This document shows, piece by piece, positions 11,079 through 21,736 of a stretch of 64,000 bases of DNA. The stretch covers positions 227,458-291,457 of the forward strand of contig MU867109.1 of assembly GCA_033725935.1 (NCBI GenBank), written 5' to 3'. Position numbers and translations under genes: made by a program. The notes beneath the pieces are model-generated. The model saw nothing but the letters and a program-made list of their open reading frames with translations, was not told the DNA's origin and did not search any database. Position 1 is the stretch's first letter, and the number at the start of each line of letters is the position of its first letter. The DNA is from Cladorrhinum sp. PSN259. Taxonomy: Eukaryota > Ascomycota > Sordariomycetes > Sordariales > Podosporaceae.

Positions 11079-11760
11079 AGAGGTTTTTTAAACATGTTGA
11101 AGGTTTATTAGCCGGCCGATGATTTTGTTTTGTTCTACTCCCTTTTTTTCCTGGTTTCTAGGAAACGGGGGGTTTTCTCTTTTTTTTTCGAGTGGCAGGT
11201 TTGTGTTGCACTTATCTCTGTTGCATTTGCCTTATTACGCGTGGCGCGTGATGTAGGGCATATACATCTGTCGGGTTTGTTTTTTTCTCCTCTCAATCAC
11301 GCAATACTCCTCTTTGTTTGGTTCTTGTTCCTTGCAGAGGGGGATGCGTGATGCATCCTTGAACGAACAAAATAGTAATGTTTGGGAGATACATTGTCAT
11401 CCACACAATGCCATGTCTTATTTCTTTTCTTTCCTCTTCCTCTCTGGTTTTACTTCTCATGAGAGATGAATGTTGGAAAAAATTATCTTGAATTCTATTT
11501 GCAACAATAAAAAATTCAGTAAATCAAAACAAATGTGCTTGCTGTTGATAAAGACGATTCCTTTTTATTGTATCCAAACCAAAAGAAGAAAGAAATACAA
11601 GAGAAAAGAAGACTGAGAACGAATGCGGCGTCGGGTATCTGCGATCTAATGATGATGCTGCTGTTCTCTTTCCAAAAAAAATTCAACATATCTTGTCCAA
11701 TTTGCGGATTGCTGTTTTTACCAACTTTGCCAATCTAATTACGTCTCCTTGTCTCCTCGT
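11079..11760. other. Convergent 3' flanks
   Basis: T-rich then A-rich sequence between two convergent genes (stops at 11078 and 11761). It probably holds both 3' UTRs and polyadenylation signals (for example AATAAAAAA near 11504-11512). No gene seen. Confidence 0.45.
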
Positions 11761-13836
11761 TCACTTGCTTCTGTTATTCGTTCCTGCGAGTTTGGGATCC
11801 CCAAAGATGCTCTGGTTCTGCCCCATCTTTTCATCTTCTTCATTCGGTATTGATGGTGCAGTAGCTGTCATGGGCGGTTGGTGTGCTTCTGGCCCAATCA
11901 CCGTGATAAACCCACTTTCTCTCGTCGCCATAGTTTCTTCCTGCTGATCATCATCCTTGTTTTCCTCAGCCTGCTGCTCCTTGCTTAGTGTCTTCCTTCT
12001 TCGCCTTCCACTCCTGCCGTCTGAATGTTCCAGCGGCGCGGGAAAGCCAAGGCACTTCCAGCACCTCTTGCCAACAAACGGCCTCTCAAGGCTCCCGCAG
12101 TCCTGGCAATGCATTCCGCACAAGTACCGATCACAGCCAGATATCCGACACGTCGGATTCCATCCACAGTCCTGACCCAAGTGCACCTGTCCGCACCGAC
12201 ACTTCTTCAGCCTGCACTCCTTCCCGCTGTGGCCCCGGATACCACACATGCAACACCGCAAGCGGCAGGTCATCGCGTTCTTGTGCTTGAAGCTACCGGT
12301 CGCGTGCCCGTTACCACAATCACGGCGACAGGGGACACTGCACCGGTCCGCGGTGTGGAAGGTAGGGAACGGCACGCACTTGCAGCGGTTCTCTCGAGCG
12401 ACAGGACACGTCGGCGCAAAGTGTGGATTGCCGTGGTATCCAGGGCCTCGAGGGTCAAATTCGCTTCTGTGGAGGTCGTCCCTCTCGATGGACGTATACG
12501 CCTCGTCGAACGCAAACCGGCCGGGCGCACCGCAGAAACCACAGGGGGCACGACACTCCATGGTTGCGTGGTGCGCGTCTTTGCAGTTTTCGCAGGTTGG
12601 TTTCCATCGATCGATGTTAACACCCTTCTCCGGATCCGGACGGCCACGTGGGTTCATCTGCATAAACATGTCCTCAACGTGCCGCCGGCTCAAGCTCCGT
12701 CTTCTCGATCTCCTGTCCATCTCGGAAAGAGTCATGGTGGGGAAATACACCTCGTAGTTTTGGTGTCTATACGGTTCTGGGAGCTTCGCAACCGTGAAAC
12801 CGCCCCATAGGCCCCATCGCGGTTCGCTCCTGCATCTCCGAGGCGGAAGCTTCGGCCGGTAACGGCTTCTACGTGGTCCAGGTTCCGAAAACAAGTCCAA
12901 GGAGCAACAAAAACGATTTTGCTCTCCCTTGATATTGAACCTGAGTATGAGCGTGATCTGATCTAGCATACCTCGCCGCGCCACGAAAGGAGGAGGGGGG
13001 AAGTTCGCTGGCCATGTAGGCAGGTGACTCCAGATGGCCACTTCGTTATTGATGGTCCAGTGCGTGTCATTCATTCCTCTTCTTGGCCCATGAAGCCCGC
13101 GGGTTTCCTGGTCAATGTACTTGCGGAAATGAGCAACTGAAGTACCGCCATCATACAGTGGAAATACGTCACGCCTTTCAAGCTCTGACTGGAGGGACTG
13201 AAGGAGGGCGGCGTGGTCGTCCGTTATATGCTTGAGGCCTGCGATTCGCTGACACTCCAACTTCAGGCGCAACAGTCGCTGTTTGCTTTTGCGGTCAATG
13301 TGAGATGAATCATCTAGCACACTGTCAAAATTAGCGGGGATCCGTGGTGGTCTCGTACGAGATATCCAAATTCTCAAGGCCGGATCATCATTTTCCATGT
13401 AATAGCGGGCCACGAGATGCAAAACCCGGTCATGTACAGTGGGAACGGTGTCGGCCTGTGTTCTAGGTGTGGGTGAAGAAAAGACCAGGCTTTCGAGCAA
13501 ACAAAAATCTGCGGCCAGCTTGGAGGAGGGAGTATCGAAGGGGGGCCGAGAGTTATAGGGAAAGAACTTGGGGATGTTGGGAGCGCCAAGAAGAGGAAGA
13601 CGGGAGAGCTGTGTGTGGTATCTCACAGTTTCCGAGGAGGGGCTCATGATCTCTGACATGAGTCGATGCGCTAGGATGTCGCGGGCAGTAATTCTGCGGT
13701 GCTCATACTTATGCAAGTCTCCGTAGGTGTGCACCATGTCGACAGGGTAGTGCCGTTGTGATGATATGATGGGTCCATCTGGCGGGTGGTCCGCCTCGAT
13801 AGAAGGCGCTGCCATAGCGCTTGTCCGCTGGATCAT
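11761..13836 (-). CDS. Cys-rich zinc-knuckle protein, unknown function
   Basis: A single open frame to TAG at 11761. The frame stays open upstream to about 13974, but that first codon is GTG. The first in-frame ATGs are 13836 (MIQRTSAMAAPS) and 13815 (MAAPSIEA), so I start at 13836, giving 691 residues. An upstream exon cannot be excluded. The N-terminal ~400 residues are Arg/Pro-rich without a known domain. The C-terminal third is packed with Cys/His clusters, including two exact CX2CX4HX4C knuckles (CENCKDAHHATMEC and CCMCGIRGHSGKEC). Other pairs lie between and after them (CGFCG, CSVPCRRDCGNGH, CRCGQVH, CGMHCQDCG, CWKC). Such knuckles usually bind single-stranded nucleic acid or proteins. 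There is no polymerase, protease or integrase part, so it is not a Gag-Pol relic. The last ~60 residues are polar and disordered. A MITE lies about 215 bp upstream. Confidence 0.8.
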   Translation of the reverse strand: MIQRTSAMAAPSIEADHPPDGPIISSQRHYPVDMVHTYGDLHKYEHRRITARDILAHRLMSEIMSPSSETVRYHTQLSRLPLLGAPNIPKFFPYNSRPPFDTPSSKLAADFCLLESLVFSSPTPRTQADTVPTVHDRVLHLVARYYMENDDPALRIWISRTRPPRIPANFDSVLDDSSHIDRKSKQRLLRLKLECQRIAGLKHITDDHAALLQSLQSELERRDVFPLYDGGTSVAHFRKYIDQETRGLHGPRRGMNDTHWTINNEVAIWSHLPTWPANFPPPPFVARRGMLDQITLILRFNIKGEQNRFCCSLDLFSEPGPRRSRYRPKLPPRRCRSEPRWGLWGGFTVAKLPEPYRHQNYEVYFPTMTLSEMDRRSRRRSLSRRHVEDMFMQMNPRGRPDPEKGVNIDRWKPTCENCKDAHHATMECRAPCGFCGAPGRFAFDEAYTSIERDDLHRSEFDPRGPGYHGNPHFAPTCPVARENRCKCVPFPTFHTADRCSVPCRRDCGNGHATGSFKHKNAMTCRLRCCMCGIRGHSGKECRLKKCRCGQVHLGQDCGWNPTCRISGCDRYLCGMHCQDCGSLERPFVGKRCWKCLGFPAPLEHSDGRSGRRRRKTLSKEQQAEENKDDDQQEETMATRESGFITVIGPEAHQPPMTATAPSIPNEEDEKMGQNQSIFGDPKLAGTNNRSK

Positions 13837-14050
13837 ATGGTCCGTATAAGCGAGTTGAAAGAGTGACGAACGAGTGGTTGCCCGTTCTCCCGTTGAAGGT
13901 GCAACGTTATCGACAACCTGGCACCCCGGACATCGATCGCCAAGAGTATGGGGTAAAGAACGGCTACCCCGCACGCTCCATACCTCTGCAGATCATCGAG
14001 ACCCTTGTCGAATTTGGGGTAGAAAAGGGTTGGAGAACCACTGAACGTGG

Positions 14051-14177
14051 CACGCGGCCGACAAAATAATGCGCACTCACAAACAACCCTATGTTATTAC
14101 AACTTGGCCAAAAATCAACCTTTTGAGCCAATTTTTATTGCAATTGAAGCCTTTTTACAATTAATCGATTTCTATTA
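14051..14177 (+). repeat. Left terminal inverted repeat of the MITE
   Basis: The 127-bp left arm is identical to the reverse complement of 14408-14534. Identity stops after TTTCTATTA, where the core begins. Confidence 0.95.
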
Positions 14178-14407
14178 ATAAATGGTTAAAGCGATCCCCC
14201 AGATTTTCAAGGAGTGTTTGGAATTAGAAGGAGGACTTACTGGGCATTGAATTAGAGCAGTTTTGTATGGGGATCGCTAAGAAAGTCGCTCTTTGGTAGT
14301 GGTGGTTTGGTGGGGCAAAGGAAGTCGGGTGGTGTACCAGAACAATTGAACCCATCAATCAACCCAACCGTAATTAATCAAATTAATTGCTAAAAAGTCG
14401 CTTTTCG

Positions 14408-14534
14408 TAATAGAAATCGATTAATTGTAAAAAGGCTTCAATTGCAATAAAAATTGGCTCAAAAGGTTGATTTTTGGCCAAGTTGTAATAACATAGGGTT
14501 GTTTGTGAGTGCGCATTATTTTGTCGGCCGCGTG
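14408..14534 (-). repeat. Right terminal inverted repeat of the MITE
   Basis: The 127-bp right arm is the perfect reverse complement of 14051-14177. It ends GGCCGCGTG just before the CGTGG target duplication. Confidence 0.95.
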
Positions 14535-14539
14535 CGTGG

Positions 14540-14997
14540 AAAGTCTACGGCGTGAAGGCTTTGTTGATTGTATACCAAAGCCAATCAAGAAGAGTTTAAA
14601 ATAAAAGAGGGGTTTTATTCTTGCTATAAATACCAGTCAAAAGACCAAACTTCTTTCATAGTTTGGATGGCCTTCGTTCGTGGCTGAAACCATCTGGAAT
14701 ACCTGGTATGGGGAATGGAGGATAGAAGGTCAAAGTGGTTCGGGTTTTGTTGTACGCTTCAGTTCGTGTCGTCGCCAACTCGACCTGCACTTTTTCGGAT
14801 GGTCTCTTCCAGAACTCACACCGACACAGGTCGTCCAAATTACTACTACTTATACGCCGACTAGATACAGGATATGAGAATTATACTATCATATTCAAAG
14901 ATTAGGGACAATTAAAAAAAAAAAATTGAGTTTTCAAGCCACAAAGGCAACCACTTTAAAAAAACACATACGCAAAGCATAATGAAAGTCATTGGCT
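14540..14997. other. Intergenic, no supported gene
   Basis: Contains a TATAAATA-like box at about 14624-14632 followed by short frames (for example 14680-14877, +) with no recognisable motif, and a 10-base A run near 14920. A transcript could start here, but nothing shows that it does. Confidence 0.3.
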
Positions 14998-15295
14998 TCA
15001 TTCATTCTTTAACAGATTTTTAGGTACCAACAACTCCAAGTTAACTTTACCTATGTAGGGCTGAACAAAAGCTCTGCCGAGATACCGTCTCTCTTCATCA
15101 TCATCTTCATCCGGACGCCCAAGAACATCCTCCAGATTCTGCTCGTCCACTTCAGCATCAATGCTGGTTTTGCGGAAGGAATGGATTTGATGATGGAGTA
15201 GCTGGGCTTACATGTACCTCCGCAACCGGAGCCCGAGTGAGAAAGTCAAGCGATGCAGCATCCATCACCAACGGGACAATAAAGTATGGCGACAT
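14998..15295 (-). CDS. Possible small spliced gene (about 74 aa), tentative
   Basis: The minus strand has a protein-like acidic stretch (NLEDVLGRPDEDDDEERRYL, then GRAFVQPYIGKVNLELLVPK) ending at TGA 14998-15000. Upstream is ATG 15295 with SPYFIVPLVMDAASLDFLTR. A GTAAGC donor at 15211 and a CAG acceptor ending at 15139 would join them in frame with a 73-nt intron (exons 15212-15295 and 14998-15138). Alternatively the second stretch is a longer unspliced exon beginning about LLHHQIHSFRKTSIDAEVDE. I recognise no family. It could also be a fragment of a larger, lost gene beside the GMC oxidoreductase. Confidence 0.3.
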
Positions 15296-15442
15296 CACAC
15301 CCCTACTGTTATTATCACCGCCGCCACCTTTAGTAATCTAATGAAGTTGACATTAGAAAAGTAGCTGACTATATGCCAAAAAAAAAAAAAAGTTATCTAA
15401 ATTCATCACCAAAAATCCCCACAAAACACACTGTGACAGGTC

Positions 15443-17372
15443 TCACTCACTCATTCCACCTCCATGTGCTAGATCCTCCAAAATCATATCAGCCGCCTTT
15501 TCCGCAATCGCGTAAACGGTAGACTGCAGGTGCGCACTAATATGAAGAGGCATCACGCTGGCATCAACAACCCTGAGAGCCCGGACTCCATACACCCTCA
15601 ATCGATGGTCCACGACACCCGCCTCCCTCCCTGCACGTCCTCCCATTGAGCAGGTGCCCACTGGATGCCAATCCGTAACAGTATTCTTAACAATCCACTC
15701 GCGGAGCTCCTCATCATCATCATCCATCGTCTTCACCGCTGAAGCGGGTGGCTCAACCGGACCTCGTACAATGTTACTCAAAGGCTTTGTGCTACAAATC
15801 TTTTGCGCAAATTTTACCCCGTGCATCATGATCTCAAAGTCCAGTTCTCCGTGCGCACCGGTATAGTACTGAGGGTCGATGACTGGGGGAACTGATGCCG
15901 TGGACTTGGACCCGTCATCGCTGGCGCGAATGTGAATTGATCCTCTGGAAAACGGGTACTGCAGCATCTGCATCATGGAACCGTACCTTCGTTTGTCGGT
16001 GGCAGGGTCAGGTGCGAATGATGGGTTCCATCTTCCTAGATCAAAGGCAAATTCAACCTGCCCGAGTTGAGTATTGGGGGCGAATCGGTTTACAAGAATT
16101 GGGCCGTGGTCGGAACTGAAGCAGGTGAGGTCTTCAGATCGAGAAAAGAGGTCTTTGACAGCTTCAGGAGATGTGAGCCGCGAAACAGGTAGATAGGCCA
16201 TCGAACAAGGCAGCATGCTTAGAGGGCCGGAGAACTCGGTCTTGTACTGCTTGTAGGCGATGGCGGCAATTTCCTCCTTCAGCAAATCCTCTGGCTGTGG
16301 CAGCTTGGGATCAACTTCAAAGATGAGTGGAAGCACTTTTTGACATTGTTAGAAAGCAGACCGGGCCAAAAAGGTGATTTGGAATCTTACTGATATGCTC
16401 TTGAAGGTTCTCTCCAACTTTCGGGAGGTCGACCTTGACGCGGATTCCGGCAGCCGACAAGACTTCAGGGTTGCCGATGCCAGACAGTTCAAGAAGTTGG
16501 GGCGAATTTACACTTCCACCAGACAAAATGACTTCTCGACTGACAGATGCAACAAACTCTCCGTTTCCGTGGGTAAATCGAACTCCAGTTGCAGTCCACT
16601 CGGCGGCGGGATCGGATTTATCGAGAATGACCTCTTGCGCGAGTGCTTGCGTCAAGACGTGGAGGTTTGATGGCTTCGACCTGAGGTAATGGGCTGCGTA
16701 AGAACGAGTGCTATCCTTGGCGTTTATAGAACAGATGGTAGTCCAGACCCCAACGTTATTTCCAGAAACGTGTGCTGGGTTTGATGGTATACCGAGCTCA
16801 TTCAGTGTAGCGTGCCAGAATGCGTGCGAAGGGGAGAAGTCTCGGGTGTAGGAGACGTTAATAGGGCCGTCTTTACCGAGGAATTCCGATGGCCCGTTGT
16901 AAGTCGTTTGATGAAGGTCCTTGGACGCGGGAGGGGGCGGATGGAAAGTCTCGGACTTCTTGAAGTACGGCAGCAAGGATTCCCAACCCCAGCCGGGATT
17001 TCCTAGTTCCTCCCAGGCATCGTAGTCTTCTTTGCTCGCACGATTCCATGTCATAAAGTTCAGCGCACTGGATCCGCCAACCACCTTTCCTCTGTTCCAT
17101 GGGATCTTCCTGCCGCCAAGTCCAGGCTGAGGCACTGTCTCAAAGCGCCAATCAAGAGGACCTCCAAGTGACCGGCCAGAATATCCTGGGATATCAATGT
17201 CCTCAATCCCATCTCCCTTGTCGCCCGCTTCGAGCACGCCAACCGTAAGCGCGGGGTTTTCAGCAAGACGTACTGCAACAGCAAGTCCCGCAGTCCCCCC
17301 ACCGACGACGATGTAGTCAAAGCGGCGAGCAACAAATGCTTCTGCTGGCGTGTGTTCAGTCTGAGTTGCCAT
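15443..17372 (-). CDS. GMC oxidoreductase (glucose/choline/aryl-alcohol oxidase type)
   Basis: Exons 17372-16391 and 16335-15443, joined through a 55-nt GTAAGA..AAG intron with CTAAC, give 624 residues, normal for the family. The FAD dinucleotide fold is at the N terminus (DYIVVGGGTAGLAVAVRLAE, about residues 19-38). GMC signature 1 is GKVVGGSSALNFMTWNRAS and signature 2 is GGSVNSPQLLELSGIGNPEV. The C-terminal catalytic pair is His551 (DWHPVGTCSMGG) and His596 (ISAHLQSTVYAIAEKAADMI). The enzyme oxidises an alcohol group with O2 or another acceptor; the substrate cannot be read from sequence. The N terminus (MATQTEHTPAEAF) has no signal peptide, so it is probably intracellular, unlike secreted lignocellulose-acting members. 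It is divergent from the NCS1 permease at 18139 with a shared 766-bp upstream region. Confidence 0.93.
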
Positions 17373-18138
17373 TGTAGATTTGTGTCTGATTCGGGGTTCT
17401 CTCAGTCGTAGTTAATTTTTTGGAGATTTCAAATGGGTGCCGTTCCAGGTTGTTTTATGTGCATGAGGATCGCTTGATGGTGGGGGGTTACAGCGAGGCT
17501 TCACGGCTCTGCTGCCTGATCGAGCATTGTCCACAAGAAAAGGTCTACAAAACAATTCGGAAGGTTGTCACTTCCTATTGGCCGATAGACTGCCTTAGCG
17601 TTTTGCAACAATCCCATCAGCACCGATTCGCTTCGGCAGTGTTCAACTGTTCGATTGGGACATGCAAGCTCAGACTTGTTGGATGTCACATTGGCTGCAT
17701 AAAGCACTGCCAATAGTGTCTTTGTCATGCCTAAGCACAGGGTAAGAACTATAACCAAACGAGAAATGCCCGTTATCTCCCCCTGTTGCGGTTGCAGAAA
17801 GTGCTTGGTGTCACAGTGACTATCAACCAACTGCGTAAAAGAGGCGTTGATCTTGGGTGTATACCCCGCACGTTCAAGCGCAACAATATCCCGAAACACC
17901 ATACAAAAAAAAGTGGTGTGGTTGCGTTCTGGTTGGCAGACCCGATAAGCCATGGCGTTATATTTCCTGGAACATTTGCGTGATGTCTCGAGCCGGTACC
18001 AGCTCCCACGCTCTTTCGTGGCTCACCGCCGGAACCCTATGGTTCTAATGATATAAAGTCCGGCGTATAGTGCATTCTTGTTGACAGACCAGCTTTACTG
18101 CTCCTGATTTGGCCTCAAGCTCTTTGATATGAAGCAAA
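17373..18138. promoter_or_regulatory. Shared divergent upstream region (GMC oxidoreductase / NCS1 permease)
   Basis: A 766-bp gap between two divergent start codons, so it should carry both promoters. No gene is visible in it. A TATAAAGT-like box lies at about 18051-18058, some 85 bp before the permease ATG. Co-regulation of the pair is inferred from layout only. Confidence 0.5.
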
Positions 18139-19744
18139 ATGACTTCGGCAGATCTTGAGAAACAGGCCGCCGAAGTGGCAGCAGATGCAACCGCAAAGAG
18201 CATCGATGCATCTGACGGTGAACCCAACGCCACCACCCCAACACCTCATATTCAAGTCCCGCCACTTTTCACAAGAATCAATGACTTCCTTGACAGGCTC
18301 CATGGCTTCGAAGCCCGCGGCATCACGCGGGTCCTCCCAGAGGAGCGGAACCCTCCTTCAATGATGGATGACGCTCAGGTCTTTATTATGTGGTTCAGTG
18401 CCAACATATCGGTCAATAACCTCACTGCTGGTATTCTGGGTCCCTTGGTATTTCAGCTGGGATTTCTCGACAGTGCCATGTGCGCCGTTTTCGGTGCGCT
18501 CCTCGGCAGTGCTTCGACAGCCTACATGAGTATTTGGGGGCCCATATCTGGAAATCGCACCATGGTAAGAAATCTCTCCGACACTCCTTAGTAGCGGCCG
18601 CTCTCTGACAATTTTTTTGTAGGTTGTATGTCGATACTTCATGGGATACTGGCCGTCCAAGATTCCCACCTTCCTGAATATCGTCCTCATGGTCGGCTAC
18701 GTCACCTTGAGCTTCATCATTGCTGGTCAGATGTTTTCAGCAATCAGTGGCGGCACCCTCTCAATCGCAGTCGGGATTGTCGTTTCGTTTATTGTTGTTT
18801 GGGGTGTAGCATTCTTTGGGATGCAAGTGTTCCACCACTACGAAAGATGGAGCGTAATTCCCCAGCTCCTTGTCCTTTTCGTCCTGGTCGGTTGCGCGGG
18901 CCCGTATTTCGATACCTCTAGCAAGTCTCAGGGGGAAACAGCCACCATTGCCGCCAATCGCCTCTCATTCTTGAGTCTGTGTCTATATGTACCCGGGTCT
19001 TGGGCCGCTGCCGCTTCGGATTATTACGTTTACTATCCCGAAAAGACATCACGACTCAAGGTCTTTCTGCTCACACTTTTCGGTCTCTGGACGTCATTTT
19101 GCTTCGTCTATATGCTCGGTATTGGACTGGCAAGCGGTATCCCCAATCATACCGCTTGGTCCGAAGCCAACAACATCTCCGTTGGAGCGCTTGTGGTCGC
19201 AGGCTTTGGGCCGCTTGGGGGATTCGGAAAGTTTTGCGCCGTCATTGTTACGATGGGAATCATCGCCAACAGCATTCCAGGAACTTATTCAGCAGCTTTA
19301 GGTTTCCAGGTGCTGGGTCGCTGGTTCAAGATTGTGCCTCGGTGGTTGTGGTCCAGCTTTATCAACGTGGTCATGCTCGTTCTGGCCCTTGCGGGACGCG
19401 AAAATCTGGTGGTTTTGTTCCAGAACTTTCTAGCCCTCATGGGGTATTGGGTTGAGTTTATGATATTGATTGTTGGTCTTGAGCATGTCGTGTTCCGCAG
19501 AAACATAGGGTTTGATTGGTCGCGGTGGGAAGACAAGTCATATTTACCTATTGGACTGGCTGCCTTTGCTGCTTTCTTGTTCGGTTGGGTTGGAGCCGTC
19601 CTGGGCATGTATCAGGCGCTTTACATTGGGCCTCTTGCAAAACTGTCTGGAGGTTCGGATGTCGGTGTCTGGGTGGGCTGTGGGTTTGCGTTGGTTACAT
19701 TTGTGCCGCTGAGATGGCTGGAACTTCGGCTTATCGGTCGTTAA
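18139..19744 (+). CDS. NCS1 purine-cytosine permease (Fcy2/FcyB type)
   Basis: Exons 18139-18564 and 18623-19744, split by a 58-nt GTAAGA..TAG intron in phase 0, give 515 residues, usual for fungal Fcy2-like permeases. After a cytosolic N-terminal ~70 residues comes the family pattern MMDDAQVFIMWFSANISVNN, then GPISGNRTM joined to VVCRYFMGYWPSK, then SWAAAASDYYVYYPEKTSRL. About 12 hydrophobic segments follow through LYIGPLAKLSGGSDVGVWVG. The family takes up cytosine, adenine, guanine, hypoxanthine or vitamin B6 with protons at the plasma membrane; which base is used here cannot be told. It lies next to an oxidoreductase and an amino acid permease, suggesting nitrogen-compound use, but this is inference. 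Confidence 0.92.
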
Positions 19745-19891
19745 GTGCGAGAGCTGATCTTGGTTGCGCGCGTGTTTGTTTCATAACCTTTTGGGCTGTA
19801 GTATTAACGCTATGAAATTCAATCGCTATTGCATATCATATGGCTGTTATAATCGTATCATTAGTCATACCCGAAAGGTTTGAGAGCAGGA

Positions 19892-21736
19892 TCAATCCCA
19901 GATCCAGCTGATTGCTCGTATCCATCCCTTCGTCTTCCCTTCAGGTTCGTAGTTGACAAAGTCTTCTGCTTGCTGGAAAGCATCTTCGAGGGGGATTTCA
20001 TCAAGGGAGACGATCTTAGTCTTGCGGAAATACTTCCAGAACAGATAAGCCGTCAAAACAATAGGGATGTCACTGAATTTGTCAGCGGTGCTTGAGAATT
20101 CAGCTCAGGAGTAACTTACAGATATGATGAAACAAACTTAGCGGCATTCCAATTTCCCTGGGTAAAGACGCCGAAACCGCTCGTAAATAGAATCACGATG
20201 CACGTAAAAAGTGCCGTAGGTGAGCTGTATGCTGTAACTTCGTGAGTGGTTCAAATCTTCCCAGACAAGGAAGGGTAGCTTACCAGTCCACCAGTTGTGC
20301 CATGGGAGCCTGTTGCGGTCAATTCCTTGTTTTCTCATAGCCTGAAGCAACCTCATGTGGTTGAACAAGATTGCTGACCATGAAACCAGAACACCGGCTG
20401 CGGTCAAAGAGACGAGCCACCAAAAGACGGTTATAGCACCCTCTGAGAGGCTCATGAAGCTGAGAAACATGAACGCAGTAAACAGGAGCACACACATATA
20501 GGGCGTACCCCACGAAGTTGTGCGCAAAAAGATCTTGGGAGCCTGTCCCTTTAAAGCCAACCCGTACAAGACACGAGTGCCAGCAAGCAAGCTCTGATTC
20601 GAAGCCGACCAAGCTGAGGTAATCACAATGGCGTTGACCACAGATGGAATAGCTTTTATACCCGCAGCCTGAGCAGCAATCACAAAAGGACTCTGTGTCA
20701 CCGTATCCCCAGACCCATCGAGCCGCTCGTCATTGCTCGGAACCAGCATACCAACCACCAAAACTGCCAACAAATAAAACAGCAAAATTCTCACAAACAC
20801 CCTCTTTACAGCCCTCGGAATTGCCCTCCTCGGGTTCCGCGTCTCCGCAGCAGCCATAGCCAAACTCTCGACGCCTGCAAACGAAAACACCGCGCCAGTC
20901 ATCACGGCCCAGAACCCCAGAAACTTTCCCCAATCCCCGGTTGTGATATACTCAACAAAGGGTCCCGGATCCTGCCAATACCGAAATCCAATCCTCTCCG
21001 TGCCCGGGACGCCTCCCAAGTTGATGACCAACCCCATAATAATCAAGAAAACAACCAGCATGATCTTTAGCAGGGCGAAAACAAACTCCACCTCGCCGAA
21101 TACCCTAACAACCGTCATGCCCACCCCGGCCGTAGCGACGATAAATACAGCAATAACAGCTACTACATTCAGGTCCTTATTCCAGAACTTGGCCAATACG
21201 CAAATCGCTGTCGCCTCGCTCGGTATACTCAACAGGTTCCCATACACCAAATTCCAACCAATGGCAAAACCAAGTGCCGGATCAACCAGAAACTCGCTGT
21301 GCCTCACAAACGAACCCGTAACAGGCATGAGGGCCGCTACCTCTCCCAGCGCAAACTGAACAGAGCACACGACGAGACCAATCATGAAGTAGCCCAGCAG
21401 CGCGCCTAATGGACCTCCCATCTGCACGGCACCGCCTAAGCCCAGGAACAAACCCGTTCCAATTGACCCGGCGATACCCAGCATGGAAAGGTGACGCTGG
21501 TCCAGACCGCGGCGGAGGGAGGTTGATTCCGTCCGGGAGAGGAGGTCTGCGTTTTGAGTTGTTGGGTTATGCGCGGTCCCATTTTCGATTTCGCCATCTT
21601 CTTCTTCTGATGAACGTGGTGAATGAACTGCGGCGGTTGGTGAGGTGGGGAGAGTTCCGTATGGGTAGCCCCCGCCTCCACCGGAGCCGCCGGTGGTGGT
21701 TGTGACGGCGGGAGGGGATTTGATTGTGATTGCCAT
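19892..21736 (-). CDS. Amino acid permease (fungal APC/YAT family)
   Basis: Three exons: 21736-20284, 20231-20120 and 20072-19892. Their introns of 52 and 47 nt have GTAAGC and GTAAGT donors. Together they encode 581 residues. A single open frame through the first intron would end falsely at 20138; the spliced reading restores the family C terminus (SDIPIVLTAYLFWKYFRKTK... WIWD). The N-terminal ~75 residues are a Gly/Pro/Glu-rich cytosolic tail. Then come the conserved LRRGLDQRHLSMLGIAGSIG, TGLFLGLGG, PVTGSFVRHSEFLVDPALGF and GVESLAMAAAETRNPRRAIP, and about 12 membrane segments. Proton-coupled amino acid uptake at the plasma membrane is expected; specificity is unknown. It is tail to tail with the NCS1 permease (147 bp). 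Confidence 0.92.

Larger units (their letters stand above)
14046..14539. mobile_element. MITE/fold-back element with 127-bp perfect TIRs and 5-bp TSD
   Basis: The element proper is 14051-14534 (484 bp). Its ends, 14051-14177 and 14408-14534, are perfect reverse complements over 127 bases, starting CACGCGGCCGACAAAATAAT. The directly repeated pentamer CGTGG flanks both sides (14046-14050 and 14535-14539), as expected of a target-site duplication. The 230-bp core is AT-rich with no open frame of note and a small internal inverted repeat (GCGATCCCC / GGGGATCGC at about 14190-14277). No transposase is encoded, so it is non-autonomous. The identical arms show no C-to-T decay, which suggests a recent insertion. 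The superfamily is uncertain: a 5-bp duplication with a CACGCGG end does not point to a common one. Confidence 0.93.

Noticed and set aside
12025..12810. 261-codon antisense frame
   Set aside because: Opposite strand of the zinc-knuckle region, whose Cys clusters are far more convincing.
14051..14534. LTR or Tc1-type element at the 14-kb repeat
   Set aside because: The repeats are inverted, not direct, and the target duplication is 5 bp, not TA.
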